DNA of 64,000 bases from assembly GCA_022376925.1 (NCBI GenBank), contig JAIOJX010000004.1, forward strand, positions 173,877,501-173,941,500, in the 5' to 3' direction. The stretch comes from Tragulus kanchil (taxonomy: Eukaryota > Chordata > Mammalia > Artiodactyla > Tragulidae). The notes beneath the pieces are model-generated. The model searched no databases. It was not told the DNA's origin and saw only the letters and a program-made list of their open reading frames with translations. The position numbers and the translations under genes were made by a program. This document shows, piece by piece, positions 1 to 11,814 of this stretch. The number at the start of each line of letters is the position of its first letter. Positions within the stretch are counted from its first letter, which is position 1.

Positions 1-529
1 AGTGACTATCACTTTCCACGTCTTCAGTTGGCTACAAACCATTGCGAACCGGCTGAAGTCAGTCTGCTGGCATTTACAAGCTGGGATGCTGACACCCAGC
101 CCCCAGTGTCCGTTTCCTTGGCTCTGACCACCAGCCACTAAGCCAAGGCCGTGCACTTAGCTTTTCAATGCAGCGACATTACCTATTCGTGGCACTGGGT
201 AGACTGAGTTCAAAACAAAGGCCTGTTTATCCCTCAGGCAAAGAAGATGCAAACAGGCACCACGCCAGGGAACCCTCGTCTATCAAGTGACTCTGAGATC
301 CAACCGCTTTCCCCCTCTGTCTCCACGAGCTCAACAGGGAGCCTCCGTGGTAAATACACTGAAACAGACCTAGCAAGATAAAGAGGCATTCTTACAGACC
401 TCACCCCAGAAGCTTTTCTGTATGGTCTTCCTAAAACCTCCCCAATGAATACCAACTAGAAAGACACTAAGATCAAATCAATGTGCTGTTTGGTTTGACA
501 ATAGACCGATGTGAATACAGAAATACTTG

Positions 530-714
530 TGAGTTCATTTGCGACCCCATGGACCGTAGCCCTCCAGGCGCCTTGGTCCGTGGGATTTCCCAGCCAAGAC
601 TACTGGAGTGGTTTCCATTCCCTTCTCCAGAGGATCACCCCCACCCAGGGATCGAACCCGCATCTCCTGCATTGAAGGCAGGTCCTTCACCATCTGAGCC
701 ATCGGGGAAACCCC
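530..714 (-). mobile_element. Bov-tA SINE
   Basis: The reverse complement begins GGTTTCCCCGATGGCTCAGA and carries the B-box-like GGTTCGATCCCTGG. This ruminant SINE joins a tRNA-derived head to a BovB-type tail. Confidence 0.85.
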
Positions 715-1930
715 ATATATGATAACAAAAGTACTATTTCAATACAATGTATTTCAATACAATGATTAAATGAATTAGATCTTACACATACAATTAAATA
801 TTATGCCACAAATAAAAACAAAAAAATATAATGGGAAATTACCAATTAATATACAACTATTATTGTCGTTCCACTAAACTACAACCATTTCCAAACGAGA
901 CTAACATAACAAGCTACCCATCAGAAGAAAATAAGATTGGACTCCTATGTTAGCTATATATATGAAAAAAACTTCGAACTGAAGACTTTGATAAAAGTGC
1001 AGCAAGAAATGTTAAAGGCTTGTATAAACACTACCAAGACCAGAGACCCAGTAACTATAGAAGGAATAATAAGCAGTAATACAAAAATTATTTTTTCTAT
1101 AACAAACTATACCACAAAGTCAATACATGCACAAGCTATTTAAACACAGAGCCTTATGAGACTTATATCTGATATACAAAGAGCATGCAGAAATTGGCAG
1201 GAAGGGAATAAACAGCCCAAGAACAAAAGGAGGGCGGGACACCAAGAGGCAACTCACGGGATGAACCCAAATAACAACAAACCAAGAAACAGCCTTCACC
1301 TTCCCCAGGATGGGAGAGCGGAGCCAGGAGGGGTAATGGGACCACACTTCGCCAGGCTGGCGAAAACATGCGTATAGGCCTGTGGTCAGCCGCTGTGTGG
1401 GGAAAGGCTGCTTGTGCTCTGATGCTGCAAATGAGATTTACCACAGCGGTTGATGACAGCAACCTGAAAATACCCGACGAGCATTATATGCGCCCTTTAG
1501 CCTGGCATGGACGGAATGGAGCTCCTTTCCTTGTTGGAACGGGAATGGAATGGTGGAACAGAATCAGGGGTGTGCGGCCAAATGAGAAACAAGCCATTCT
1601 CCAGGAAAACGTATGCCCATGTCTGGTGCTTACCCGTACTTATTATAAAATGCACTAAGATGAAGGACATGTGGTGTGACATGTACTCATGATAATAAAA
1701 CACGCAACAGCTTCTGTTATAAACTTGATGTCGTCCACTGATCCAGAGGTTTTTGTCGATTTTTGCCAAACTCCTTGTACGCGGAGCCAACCTATAACTT
1801 GAACGCAAGAGGAAGTGTTAGTCCAATCTGAATGTTTGTTTTTGTGAAAGAGGAGGCGACAGGGAAGCTCCAGCACTCTGGTCATCTGGTGTAAACGGCC
1901 AACTCGTTGGACGCGTCCCCGATGCTGGCA
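715..1930. other. AT-rich unique DNA, no gene supported
   Basis: It is A/T-rich and unlike the GC-rich rest of the window. Open frames on both strands are short, lack splice-consistent partners and have no motif I recognise. Confidence 0.6.
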
Positions 1931-2090
1931 AAGGTGAAGGAGAAGGGGGTGTCAGAGGATGCGCTGGCCGATCGCATCACTAACGCCAGCGTCATGAACT
2001 TGGGCAGACGCCGGGAGATGGTGAGGGAGGGGCGCCTGGTGTGCTGCAGCCACAGGTCACAAAGAGTTGGACACGAACGGACGACGGCAC
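1930..2090 (+). mobile_element. BovB LINE 3' end
   Basis: It resembles the BovB 3' end: a GATG..GCATCACT block, ATGAACTTGGGCA, CTGGTGTGCTGCAG and ACAAAGAGTTGGACACGA in order. It is short and diverged. Confidence 0.65.
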
Positions 2091-2101
2091 AGCAAGATGA
2101 C

Positions 2102-2252
2102 AGGCGCTTCCTGGTGGTGCAGAGACTGAGACTGGGCGCTCCCAATGCCGGGGCCCAGCTCTGACCGCTGGTCAGGGGGCTAGAGCCCACAGGCCGCCCC
2201 TGAAGAGCCACAAGACCAGGGACAGCCAAGTAAACAAATATTTTTTAAAAAA
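2102..2252 (+). mobile_element. CHR-type SINE, diverged
   Basis: It starts CGCTTCCTGGTGGTGCAGAG and ends in an A-rich tail, the layout of the tRNA-derived CHR SINEs of cetartiodactyls. Confidence 0.65.
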
Positions 2253-2899
2253 GGGTAAGACGACAGGGCAACGAAGAAGACAAGCTGAATGTCGTTCGTT
2301 CACCAGTGGCCTGAGCGCCCGATCCGTCGACTGGAATAACAGACTTCAAATCCGGGGAGAGCAGATCCTCACGTTTTTTCTGCTAGGCACAGTACAAAAG
2401 CTGCAGACACGAATTTGCATTATTAATATTAAACGTTCCTTAAGTCTAGACAGCCGAGGAAACCACCAGTCCAGCCCCGCCGCGTCCTGTGAGCCACTTT
2501 CCGTGGCGCGGGGGCCGTGGCCATGGCCAGCCTTAACCCTCTACGGGACACGGCCGTGACAGACTCAGGAAGGGGCACCAGACGCATGGCCTTGTGCTGT
2601 GTTTTATAACAAATGCAAGTAACCTGGAGCCTTAATAATGGCAAAACCATTAGAGAGTGATTCATGTGGAGTATTTATTACCTTTGTTTTTAGGATAATA
2701 TATGTATTTAATTACACATGTATAGAACTTGATTTTTTATTGGCCATGTTTAATAACTGGCTCACAAAATTTCTGAAGTGTTCACGACAGGCTCTCACCA
2801 GCTAGTTCGAGCTGGCTCCAGCACGCCCCTGGAAACAGCTGACTGGTGTGCAATGGCCACACGGTGGGGGAATTTTGCACAACTATTTAAAAGAATGAG

Positions 2900-3190
2900 G
2901 ACTTTCCTGGTGGTCCAGTGGGTAGAGTCCACCTTGCAGTGCAAGAGGCACCAGGTCGATCCTTGACCTGGGACGATCCCACATGCCACAGTGCGGCTGG
3001 ACCAGGGTGTGCAGTTATGAGCCAGCGCTCTGGAGCTCATACGCCCAGAGCCGGCACTTAGCACTGGGAGAGGCCCCTGCAATGGGAGGCCCACATAGGC
3101 CGAAGGATAAACAAGATGGATGAAAAATAAATATAAATAAAAAGGAGGCATGATGGGGAAAAAAGAAAAAAAAATCTATTAAAATAAAAA
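2900..3190 (+). mobile_element. CHR-type SINE, near full length
   Basis: It starts GACTTTCCTGGTGGTCCAGT, has the GGTCGATCC box and ends in AAATAAATATAAATAAAAAG. Confidence 0.8.
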
Positions 3191-3917
3191 AAAGAATGAA
3201 TTGGAGTGCCTCAGGGGTTTTGGAGGGGTTTTCACAGCAAACTGTCCAAGAAGAAAAGTAAAAGACAGGCAAGAGAAGAGAATGCTGACCACATTTGGGG
3301 AACAGAAAGCCCCCTGCTCGTTAGCAAAGCCTCTTCCCACATGCTTGCTTGGACTAATAAGTGATTGCACCCGTGTTCAGGAGAAGCAGGCGACAGGATG
3401 TGGGCACATAGGGTGGGAAATGTGGAAAGGAGAGAAAGGGCCAGGCGGATCAGGAAAACAGGACACAAAGCCTGCCGATAGAACACATGTTCACACACTT
3501 CCGCATTTGTGTATAACACAGGTACGTATGTGTTCCCGTCATGAAAAGATAATTTTAAATCTAGTCCTCCAAGGGCAGTTATTTAGGTTATTTATTGTTG
3601 TTTAACAAGCCACCCCAAGATGGTAACTTAAAACGGCAACCATTTACGACGGCCGTTCTGTGGGCGGAGCGCGTGGGTCCCCTGCTCTGGGTGCTGCTGG
3701 CGTGGGGTGCCGGCGTGGCTGGAGGCTCAGCGCGGCGTGGCCGGGGGGCGGCGGGGTGATGCTGCTCCAGGCTGGGTGCTCGGCTGGGGCTGCCAGGAGC
3801 GACCTCTGTTCTCCACGGGGCCTCTCCACTCGGCGGCGTGGGCTTCCTCACGGCACAGGGGTTGGGGGCTAAGGAGCCGGGGGCGCGCGGAGGGCGTGCT
3901 GGGAGAGAAGGCGCGTG

Positions 3918-4122
3918 TGTGCTCGTGCTCCGTGGCTCCGTCGTGTCTGACTCTGCAACCCCACGGACCGTAGCCCGCCAGGCTCCCCTGCCCCTGGGAT
4001 TCTCCAGGTGAGAACACTGGAGCGGGTGGCCGTTTCCTTCTCCAGGGGATCTTCCCGACCCAAGGATCAATCCCACATCTCCTTCCTCCGCTGTGCTGCT
4101 GACAGATTCTGGACCCACCGAG
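3918..4122 (-). mobile_element. Bov-tA SINE
   Basis: On the plus strand it shows GTCGTGTCTGACTCTGCAAC and GACCGTAGCCCGCCAGGCTC, the reverse complement of the Bov-tA tail. Confidence 0.85.
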
Positions 4123-4124
4123 CA

Positions 4125-6880
4125 TCGGGGGAGTCCAGAAAGGTTCCAGGGGTCACAGGGGACCTTGTGGAACCCTGTGAGGAGTCTGACTTTCATTGGC
4201 TTTGGGTTTGTATTGAGTTGATCGAAAAATTTATGTGGGTTTCTCCATACTGTCTCATGGAAAACCCGCACTAACTTTCCGGCCAGCCCAGTGCTGCAGT
4301 GGTGAAGTGGGAGCCTTTGTAAATTTTCAGGCTGCTCTGGCTGTGCGTTTTTAAAGGCCTCTGTGTCTGCTGCGCTGAGGACAGCCTGTCGGGGTCCAGG
4401 AGGGGCGAGGCTAGTGCCAGGACGGAAGCAGCGGGGGCGGTGAGGAGCGGCCGGGTTCTGGATGCGCCTGTGCAGCCGACAGAATGGCCTGACAGGCGGG
4501 GTGTGAGAGACAGGGCGCACCGTGGACGCACACGCGACGGCTGGCCTCGGCAGCTGCAGGACGGGGCCGCCAGCCGACGGGGAGGCTGGGGAGCGACCGG
4601 GCGTTCCGTGGCCGCCGTGTCGGCTCTGAGAGGAGGCGGCTTTGGTCTCCGATGGGACCCGCCACGGAGGCGGTGGGAAGCCCGTTAGCAGTCAGGGAAG
4701 GGGAGGGGTCGTCATCGCGACGGTGTTGAAGCCAGCAGACGGGACCACGGAGGCCGGCACAAGCAGCTGATACGGGAGACCCGGTCCGAGGCCCGAGCCC
4801 TGAGCACAGTCGAGGTCAGGGGACAGGCCGAGGGGCCGGGGAGTGAGGCAGCACCGGCGGAGGCCCGCGGGTCCTCGGGGCGAGGCCAGGAGAGGGCGTC
4901 CGGGAGGGGAAAGGGAGCCGCCGGCGGAATCGGAGGCAGCTGACGGGGCAGGAAGCCGAGGTCTGACGGCTGAGCCCGGGTTTCGGGTGTCAGGCTGGTG
5001 GGGTGGGTGGGCACGGCGGTCTTCACTCAGAGAGGTCTCAGGGACCCCGCGGCCGGAAAAGCCGGCTCGGAGAGGGCTGGGGGGTGGTTTGAAGAACGAT
5101 GAGGAGTCTTGCTCTTTGCAGATTCGTTGCTATCAGGAGGGGAAAGAAGTGGCAGTGGGAGCCAGAGGTGGGAGACAAAGCCTGCTTTGAAGATGGGAGA
5201 AGCAGCTGGAGTGCGACGCCGGGGCTTCGAGCGGACGGGGAAGCCCGGGCTGCGCGCGGTCCCGAGCCCGGTACTGACGGGCCAGGGCCACGTGCACACG
5301 AGGCCGAGACGGACCGGCCTGTCCCGTGCAGCCTCGCGGCTTCGACGGGTCCCCCCCGCTCGATGGCACCGCGCCCTCACTGTGCCCCCCGGCTCTCCCG
5401 CCCGGCCCCCCACTCCGAGAGCCTCTGAACCACCCCCAGACGACTCCTTCTTGGGAACAGCGTGTGTCCTTTTAAAAGACCATCCTGCTTTCTGCCAGTG
5501 CCCCCACCTTCCCATTAATTGCTTCAGAAAATAGCCCAGCAGCTGGCAAATATTCGAGCCAAACCCCAGTGCGAGAGGCAAGACGTGACGGGCAGAGGAA
5601 TCTGCAGCAGGAGCCCGGAGGCAGGCCCAGACGTCCGCGCATTAGGAACGTCTATTTGTGGCTCCCACTCTGATCTCTGGATATGATAATGGATAAATAT
5701 TGGTCTTTCCTTCTGTGTCCTTTTCCATCTGGGTGCTTCCACCCCTTGTTTTCTAGAACTGTGGAGAGACTGGGGCCAGAGTGAGGAAGGATGTCCCCCA
5801 GCATCTCACAGCAGGATGGTGGCAGGACAGAGAGGGGAGCCCTGGAAAGTCAGAGCCCCTCAGGCAGGAGCTATGCCTGCCCTAAGCCTGAGCTTTACCT
5901 CCCACTTTTGTCTCCTTAATGCACCCTGACAAGTACTCGTCCAACTACCCCTTGAATACCACCAGTAACAGGGAGCTCACTACCACCAAGCAATTTGTTT
6001 CCCTGTTAGATGGTACAGAACGTTAGATTTTTCCTTGGCAAGACTTCTTTCTGTGCATTCCTATAACGTGCTGAGTACCATTCTAGACACAGGATGCAGT
6101 AAATATGACCTACAGAGGGCCCGCCCTCAGGGGAGAGATGAAACAGTATGCACACAGACAGCAGAAGGCAGGGAGGGAGGCAGTGCGTTCTAGACAGAGG
6201 GGCCTGGCGTGGGGTTCCGTCGGCCTCTGTTAGGAGCCCGCTCGGAGGTGGGGCAGACCTCGCCCACGTCCTCACTGAGGAGACTGTTTCTGGAGTGGAA
6301 ACTGGACCAGGACGATCGGACGTTTGGCCCCAGGGTGCTGCCCCTCTCCCCGAGCCCAGCGGGGGCTCTCAGGTGTGTGCCCCCCGCCAGCCAGATGACC
6401 TCCCCGCCGTCCCTCCCCCCAACTCTAGGTCCCTGCAGCCTCCTCCCTGCTCTGAAGGGTCTGGGGGAAGGTGGAGGTGGGCTCAGAGCGGAGGACCTGG
6501 CTTCACCCCCACCCCCGGCCCTGAAGACCTTCCTTCCTGCCAGCGGCGGGGGCGCCAGACTAGCTCCTCCCGGCGGCAGAGCTGATCAGCCCCTCCCAGC
6601 TCCCGCTGCCCCACCCTGCCCTCCACGTGATTCCCTTGTGGGGGGACAGCCCCACAGGCTCCCCACAGACGCCGTAAGAAGGCCAGTCCCCTCCTAGGCC
6701 TTCTCCAAGAGCCGAAGAGAGTCCCCCTTCCCCAGAACATGGGTCTATGTCCTCACCCCCAGCACCTGTGCAGGCGACCTTATTAGGAAGTCAGGTCTTT
6801 GGAGTGGAAGCAGGACGGGCCCCTCCTGGACTGAGGCGGCCCCGCTGGCGGAGGGTAGAGCCTCGCCGGCAGCGTGGAAG
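4125..6880. other. GC-rich then mixed DNA, no gene supported
   Basis: 4300-5450 is CpG-rich with long but low-complexity open frames on both strands. 5900-6160 resembles an old LINE tail (AACAGGGAGCTCACTACCAC). I see no splice pairs, domains or conserved residues. Confidence 0.5.
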
Positions 6881-6882
6881 CG

Positions 6883-7050
6883 TGTGGGAGACGTGGGTCC
6901 CATCCCTGGGTCAGGAAGATCCCCTGGAGGAGGCAATGGCAGCCCACTCCAGTGTTCTTGCCGGGAAATTCCACGGACAGAGGAGCCTGGAGGGGTCGCC
7001 GAGTGGGACGCGACTGAGTGTGAGCACACACACGCACACACGTGCACTCA
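6883..7050 (+). mobile_element. Bov-tA SINE, 5'-truncated; copy at 7955-8122
   Basis: It contains GGGTCAGGAAGATCCCCTGG, CCCACTCCAGTGTTCTTGCC and GACGCGACTGAGTG and ends in an AC-rich run. The second copy comes from duplication D1. Confidence 0.85.
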
Positions 7051-7579
7051 AGCACGCCGATCCTGGATTGAGAATGGGCTCCCAATCCAACGGCTGGCGT
7101 CCTCAAAGAGAAAGGAGGCAGAGGTTTGAGACATGGACCCGGAAGAGACCCTGAGGGGACGCCCCTGTAACACGGAGGCAGAGTCGGGGCGACGCGGCCA
7201 CCGGCCAGGGGCCCCCAGCAGCTGCGAGACGGCCGGGGGCTGGGCTCTCCCCAGAACCTCCTCGAGGACCCAGCCCTGCCACACCGCGACCTCAGCCTCC
7301 CGACGGCAAGACGGCGCGTTTCTGCTGCTTCAAGGCCCCGCCTTCGGTGAGTTGTCACAACAGCCCTAGACGGCTCCTACAAAGCCCACCTTTGAGGCCA
7401 TGGGTGCCCACACACACCCGGGGATGGGAGGCTGGCCCCGGGCGCGGTCGAGGAGCCGACACCCACGCCTGCTCCTTCCGCTCATGTCACAAGGTCATGT
7501 CCGCTCTCATCATCGGTCCCAGCCCTCGAGCCCCACCCTGGGTGACCCACGGCCATCACGCCTGGATCTCTCGGCTTAA

Positions 7580-7720
7580 TCATGCTGTGGCTGTGTGGCC
7601 CGGAGCAAGTCACCACCCTCTCTGGGCTCCTGCCCCAGGAAGGCACGCCCGCTCGCACTTCAACATGATACTGGCCGGTCACGCAGCTGGGCGCCGGCGC
7701 ATAGCAGGTGCTCAGGGAGC
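7580..7720 (+). mobile_element. MIR SINE remnant; copy at 8652-8792
   Basis: It shows TGTGTGGCCCGGAGCAAGTC then CTCTCTGGGCTCCTG and GCATAGCAGGTGCTCAGG, the MIR core and 3' end. Confidence 0.65.
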
Positions 7721-9029
7721 AGCCACTTCGCGCTGACCTTCCACTGCACCTGCAGTCTCAGCCGAAAATGACCACAACAACATGGACCAGGCAGAGGGTA
7801 TTCTTGCCTGTAGCTGATGTTTCTCGTGTGTAATTATCAACGGAGGCCGCCTGTAGAATGCGTAGCTAAGTGTGTTTATGCTTGTTGAAGATTTTCCCTA
7901 AAAATGCACTCACAAATGACGGCGATGTCCTTTGTCAGACCACACTTCCTGACGTGTGGGAGACGTGGGTCCCATCCCTGGGTCAGGAAGATCCCCTGGA
8001 GGAGGCAATGGCAGCCCACTCCAGTGTTCTTGCCGGGAAATTCCACGGACAGAGGAGCCTGGAGGGGTCGCCGAGTGGGACGCGACTGAGTGTGAGCACA
8101 CACACGCACACACGTGCACTCAAGCACGCCGATCCTGGATTGAGAATGGGCTCCCAATCCAACGGCTGGCGTCCTCAAAGAGAAAGGAGGCAGAGGTTTG
8201 AGACATGGACCCGGAAGAGACCCTGGTGGGACGCCCCTGTAACACGGAGGCAGAGTCGGGGCGACGCGGCCACCGGCCAGGGGCCCCCAGCAGCTGCGAG
8301 ACGGCCGGGGGCTGGGCTCTCCCCAGAACCTCCTCGAGGACCCAGCCCTGCCACACCGCGACCTCAGCCTCCCGACGGCAAGACGGCGCGTTTCTGCTGC
8401 TTCAAGGCCCCGCCTTCGGTGAGTTGTCACAACAGCCCTAGACGGCTCCTACAAAGCCCACCTTTGAGGCCGTGGGTGCCCACACACACCCGGGGATGGG
8501 AGGCTGGCCCCGGGCGCGGTCGAGGAGCCGACACCCACGCCTGCTCCTTCCGCTCATGTCGCAAGGTCATGTCCGCTCTCATCATCGGTCCCAGCCCTCG
8601 AGCCCCACCCTGGGTGACCCACGGCCATCACGCCTGGATCTCTCGGCTTAATCATGCTGTGGCTGTGTGGCCCGGAGCAAGTCACCACCCTCTCTGGGCT
8701 CCTGCCCCAGGAAGGCACGCCCGCTCGCACTTCAACATGATACTGGCCGGTCACGCAGCTGGGCGCCGGCGCATAGCAGGTGCTCAGGGAGCAGCCACTT
8801 CGCGCTGACCTTCCACTGCACCTGCAGTCTCAGCCGAAAATGACCACAACAACATGGACCAGGCAGAGGGTATTCTTGCCTGTAGCTGATGTTTCTCGTG
8901 TGTAATTATCAACGGAGGCCGCCTGTAGAATGCGTAGCTAAGTGTGTTTATGCTTGTTGAAGATTTTCCCTAAAAATGCACTCACAAATGACGGCGATGT
9001 CCTTTGTCAGACCACACTTCCTGACGTGG

Positions 9030-10210
9030 GGCTGGAGGGACCAGTCAAGGCCACCGTGGCTGGCAGGACCCAGCTCCACACCCTTCTAAGACGAGGGGCT
9101 CTCTACCTGCGTCCGGAAGATAAACAGCCCCGAGGCCTCCCAGCCAGGGTCTGCCACCTTCCTCCCAGGAGCCCTGGACGTGCCAAGTTGGCCCAGGAGT
9201 AGCCGTACCATCGAGGACAGATGTGTTTAAAATATGTTCTATCGTAACCCAGGAGAGGACCTGGGCTGTCCACCCATCGGAGAAGAGTCCACCACCACCC
9301 AGCTGCCCACGGGCGCTGCCCGAGGCTCTGCCCCCTCGGCGGCCGGCTCCATCTCACCTGGAACCACTCGAGACCCCCCGCGTGCCCTGTGAGTCTGTAG
9401 CACGTCGGAGGTCCCGGCTCTGGTCTTGAATAAACAGCACCTGCTTCACCTGCATCTCAGACTCCATGTGGCCAAGTTCACAAGCAGCGTGTGACTGTTA
9501 CCCACCGAGTCCTGCCTGAGACTTCCAGTCCAGGTCACCAAAGGTCACCATCTTCCTCCTGGGCCTCCCAGAGCCCTGCTCTCCTGCCGGAGGAGAAAAG
9601 TCCAAGGTGCCCAGAGCAGTGCCCGGGGATCAGTCCATCAGCAGCGCCAGCCAAGCCCAGACGAGCTGGGTGGGTGAGACGCCTCTGGGTGATTCCCGTC
9701 CCCCGGCTTCTCAAGCCTTCCCAAGGCCTTGACCCTGCGGGCAGAACTGAGCCGAGTCTCTCACCTGTAGAGGCCAGGAGCGAAAGGAATGAGGAGGTCA
9801 TCCAGGCAGCCACAGAAACTGGAGGGAGGAGGTTGTTATGCATAGTATCCCATTACAGCAGAAAACACAGACTCGGGAAGCTTCGGTGCCATTCCCGCGC
9901 CCAGTGTCCTGGGCAAAGAGAGGGCAGAGGCAACAACTGAATGTCTGGTTGCTGCTTTGCTCGAGGGCCGTTTCCGGTGGGATCCCCCAGCTCGCAGAAA
10001 GGCAGGAAGAGGGTCTGAGCAGAAGAGGGGGTCCCCAGGCTCCACTGAGAGGAAGCTGCCAGTAGGGGCGGTGGGGGTCCCCAGGGTCAGCCGGTCCAGC
10101 GCAGACCAGCTTGGCAGCTTGGCAGCTCTAGGGCCTGGTGTCACGGGGCCCAAAACCCGAGGACAAAGTGTGGGGATGTTTAACAAAAGCAGCACTAAAA
10201 TGCTGCCCCC
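9030..10210. other. Unique DNA, no gene supported
   Basis: It has moderate GC and only shadow-type open frames. AATAAA at about 9429 on the plus strand follows no credible coding sequence. Confidence 0.5.
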
Positions 10211-10213
10211 TCA

Positions 10214-10528
10214 GGCTTCCCTGGTGGTCCAGTGGGTAAGGACACCGCCTTGCAGTGCAAGGGGCGCTGGTTCGATCCCTGGCCTGGGAAGATCCCACGT
10301 GCCGCGGAGCGGCTGGACCGATGTGTCCAATCACTGAGCCGGAGCTCTGGAGCGCGTGCGCCCAGAGCCGGTGCTCTGCGACAACAGACGCCACCGCGAT
10401 GGGAGGCCCACGGGAGCCAAAGAACAAAGACGGATGAAAATAGAGAAATGAAAGACCAATGGAAGTGGCCCACCCGTCCCCCCTCCCAAAGATAAATAAA
10501 TAAAATAAATGTTTTTTAAAAAAAAATT
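10214..10528 (+). mobile_element. CHR-type SINE, full length
   Basis: It starts GGCTTCCCTGGTGGTCCAGT, has the box GGTTCGATCCCTGGCC and ends with AAATAAATAAAATAAATG plus an A run. Confidence 0.85.
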
Positions 10529-11655
10529 GTTGCCCTCTTGCCAACGGCGTATAGAATATAGGACCAGGCGAGCAGGTGAATGCACTCGGCCACACTCGGA
10601 AACCCACTCGTTGCCCTCGGCCAACTGCAGCAGCCTCGGCGACCGAGGGCCGGGGTGACCAGCACGCCCCCACCGTGCTGCAGGCTCCCCATTCCTCGCA
10701 GGTCACGGACTCCCTCCTCCTCACCTGCGCTGGGCACAGGGCGCTCAGCCGGAGGGAGGCCCATCTGCGTCAGTGGCACTTCGCGGGGCAGGGGCTCGGG
10801 CTGCCGCCAAGGGGGTCGAGGCCAGAGGTTACGAGCCACGCGAGCTCAAGGCTGCCATGAGAGGTGACCCGGAGAGGGCGGGACGAGACACGAGTCGGGA
10901 GAGCCCGGGACGTGCAATGAGGAAGCGCATCCGGCCAGGCCCTCCCAGGCCCGGGGCCCTTCCTGCGGCCCCACTCTCACTGGCCTCCTGGCCTCGGCTG
11001 CCCGGTCACTCGCCGCCGAGCACCACAAGCGCCAGACTCTTTTCAAGATGCTTGGTTGTTTCCTCAACGCCATCTCTCCGTGAAAATGGAGGAGGAACAA
11101 GGAGGGCGACGAGCTTCCACTTTGCTTGGTCTGGAGCCGTTGACCTAAAACCTGGTTGCATGTTACGACCGCCGGGGCAGGCTCCAGACCTCCCAGGCCT
11201 GCGCTGCGCCTGGCCCAGGGCTTCAGCGTGCTTCCACCAGGGACCCGGGACCAGGCGAGTCCACGAGGAACCACGGAGCTTGGCAGCCTCTCCCTGGCTG
11301 CACGGACTCCCAGCTGGGCCCCCGGTGTGCGTGGGCCAGAGAGCCCCACGAACAGTGGGACCCGCGCAAGGTCTAGGCTTCGCCTGATGGAAGAGGTTAG
11401 GAGGCAAAAGCCTGAAGGTGGAAAAATCAAGGACACGAGCCTTCCTCAAGCTTGGCACCGGGGGAGAGAGAATCTCCCCGACGCCGTAACCACCAGCCAG
11501 CCCCACGGACCACACGTTCCAGACCAAGACTTCAGCTTAACAGGAGGCCGCTCAGAGTGGCTCCGGGACCCTGTTGAAGCGGATGCAGATTGTCTCTGGA
11601 GGTTCTCGTTTTCAACGTAAGCCTCAAAGAGCTGCAGTGATTAGGTTGAGAGGAC

Positions 11656-11812
11656 GGCTTCCCAGGTGGCTCCGCGGTAAGGCAGCCGCCTGCCATGCAG
11701 GAGACCCGGGTTCGTTTCCTGGGTTGGAAGACCCCCTGGAGGAGGAAGTGGCAGCCCGCACCAGAGTCCCTGCCTGGAGAGCCCCAGGGACGGGGGAGCC
11801 GGTGGTGACGAT
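11656..11812 (+). mobile_element. Bov-tA SINE
   Basis: It starts GGCTTCCCAGGTGGCTCCGC with GCCTGCCATGCAGGAGACCC following, the Bov-tA head. Confidence 0.8.
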
Positions 11813-11814
11813 GA

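Larger units (their letters stand above)
6881..9028 (+). repeat. Direct tandem duplication D1 (unit ~1072 bp)
   Basis: Copies are 6881-7956 and 7953-9028, sharing CGTG at the junction. I saw no length differences and only about four substitutions (near 7153, 7400 and 7487 against their partners). The unit contains a Bov-tA SINE and a MIR remnant. Confidence 0.95.

Noticed and set aside
3600..5450. CpG-rich stretch as a promoter of another gene
   Set aside because: It includes a Bov-tA SINE, shows no first-exon or splice pattern, and has no downstream coding exon in either direction within reach.
7870..8808. 312-codon open frame crossing doublet D1
   Set aside because: It reads through a Bov-tA SINE and a MIR piece and crosses the artificial join. 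No protein features.
10261..10290. tRNA-like B box (GGTTCGATCCCTGG) here and at many other sites
   Set aside because: These are the tRNA-derived heads of CHR and Bov-tA SINEs; no cloverleaf with a proper acceptor stem is present.
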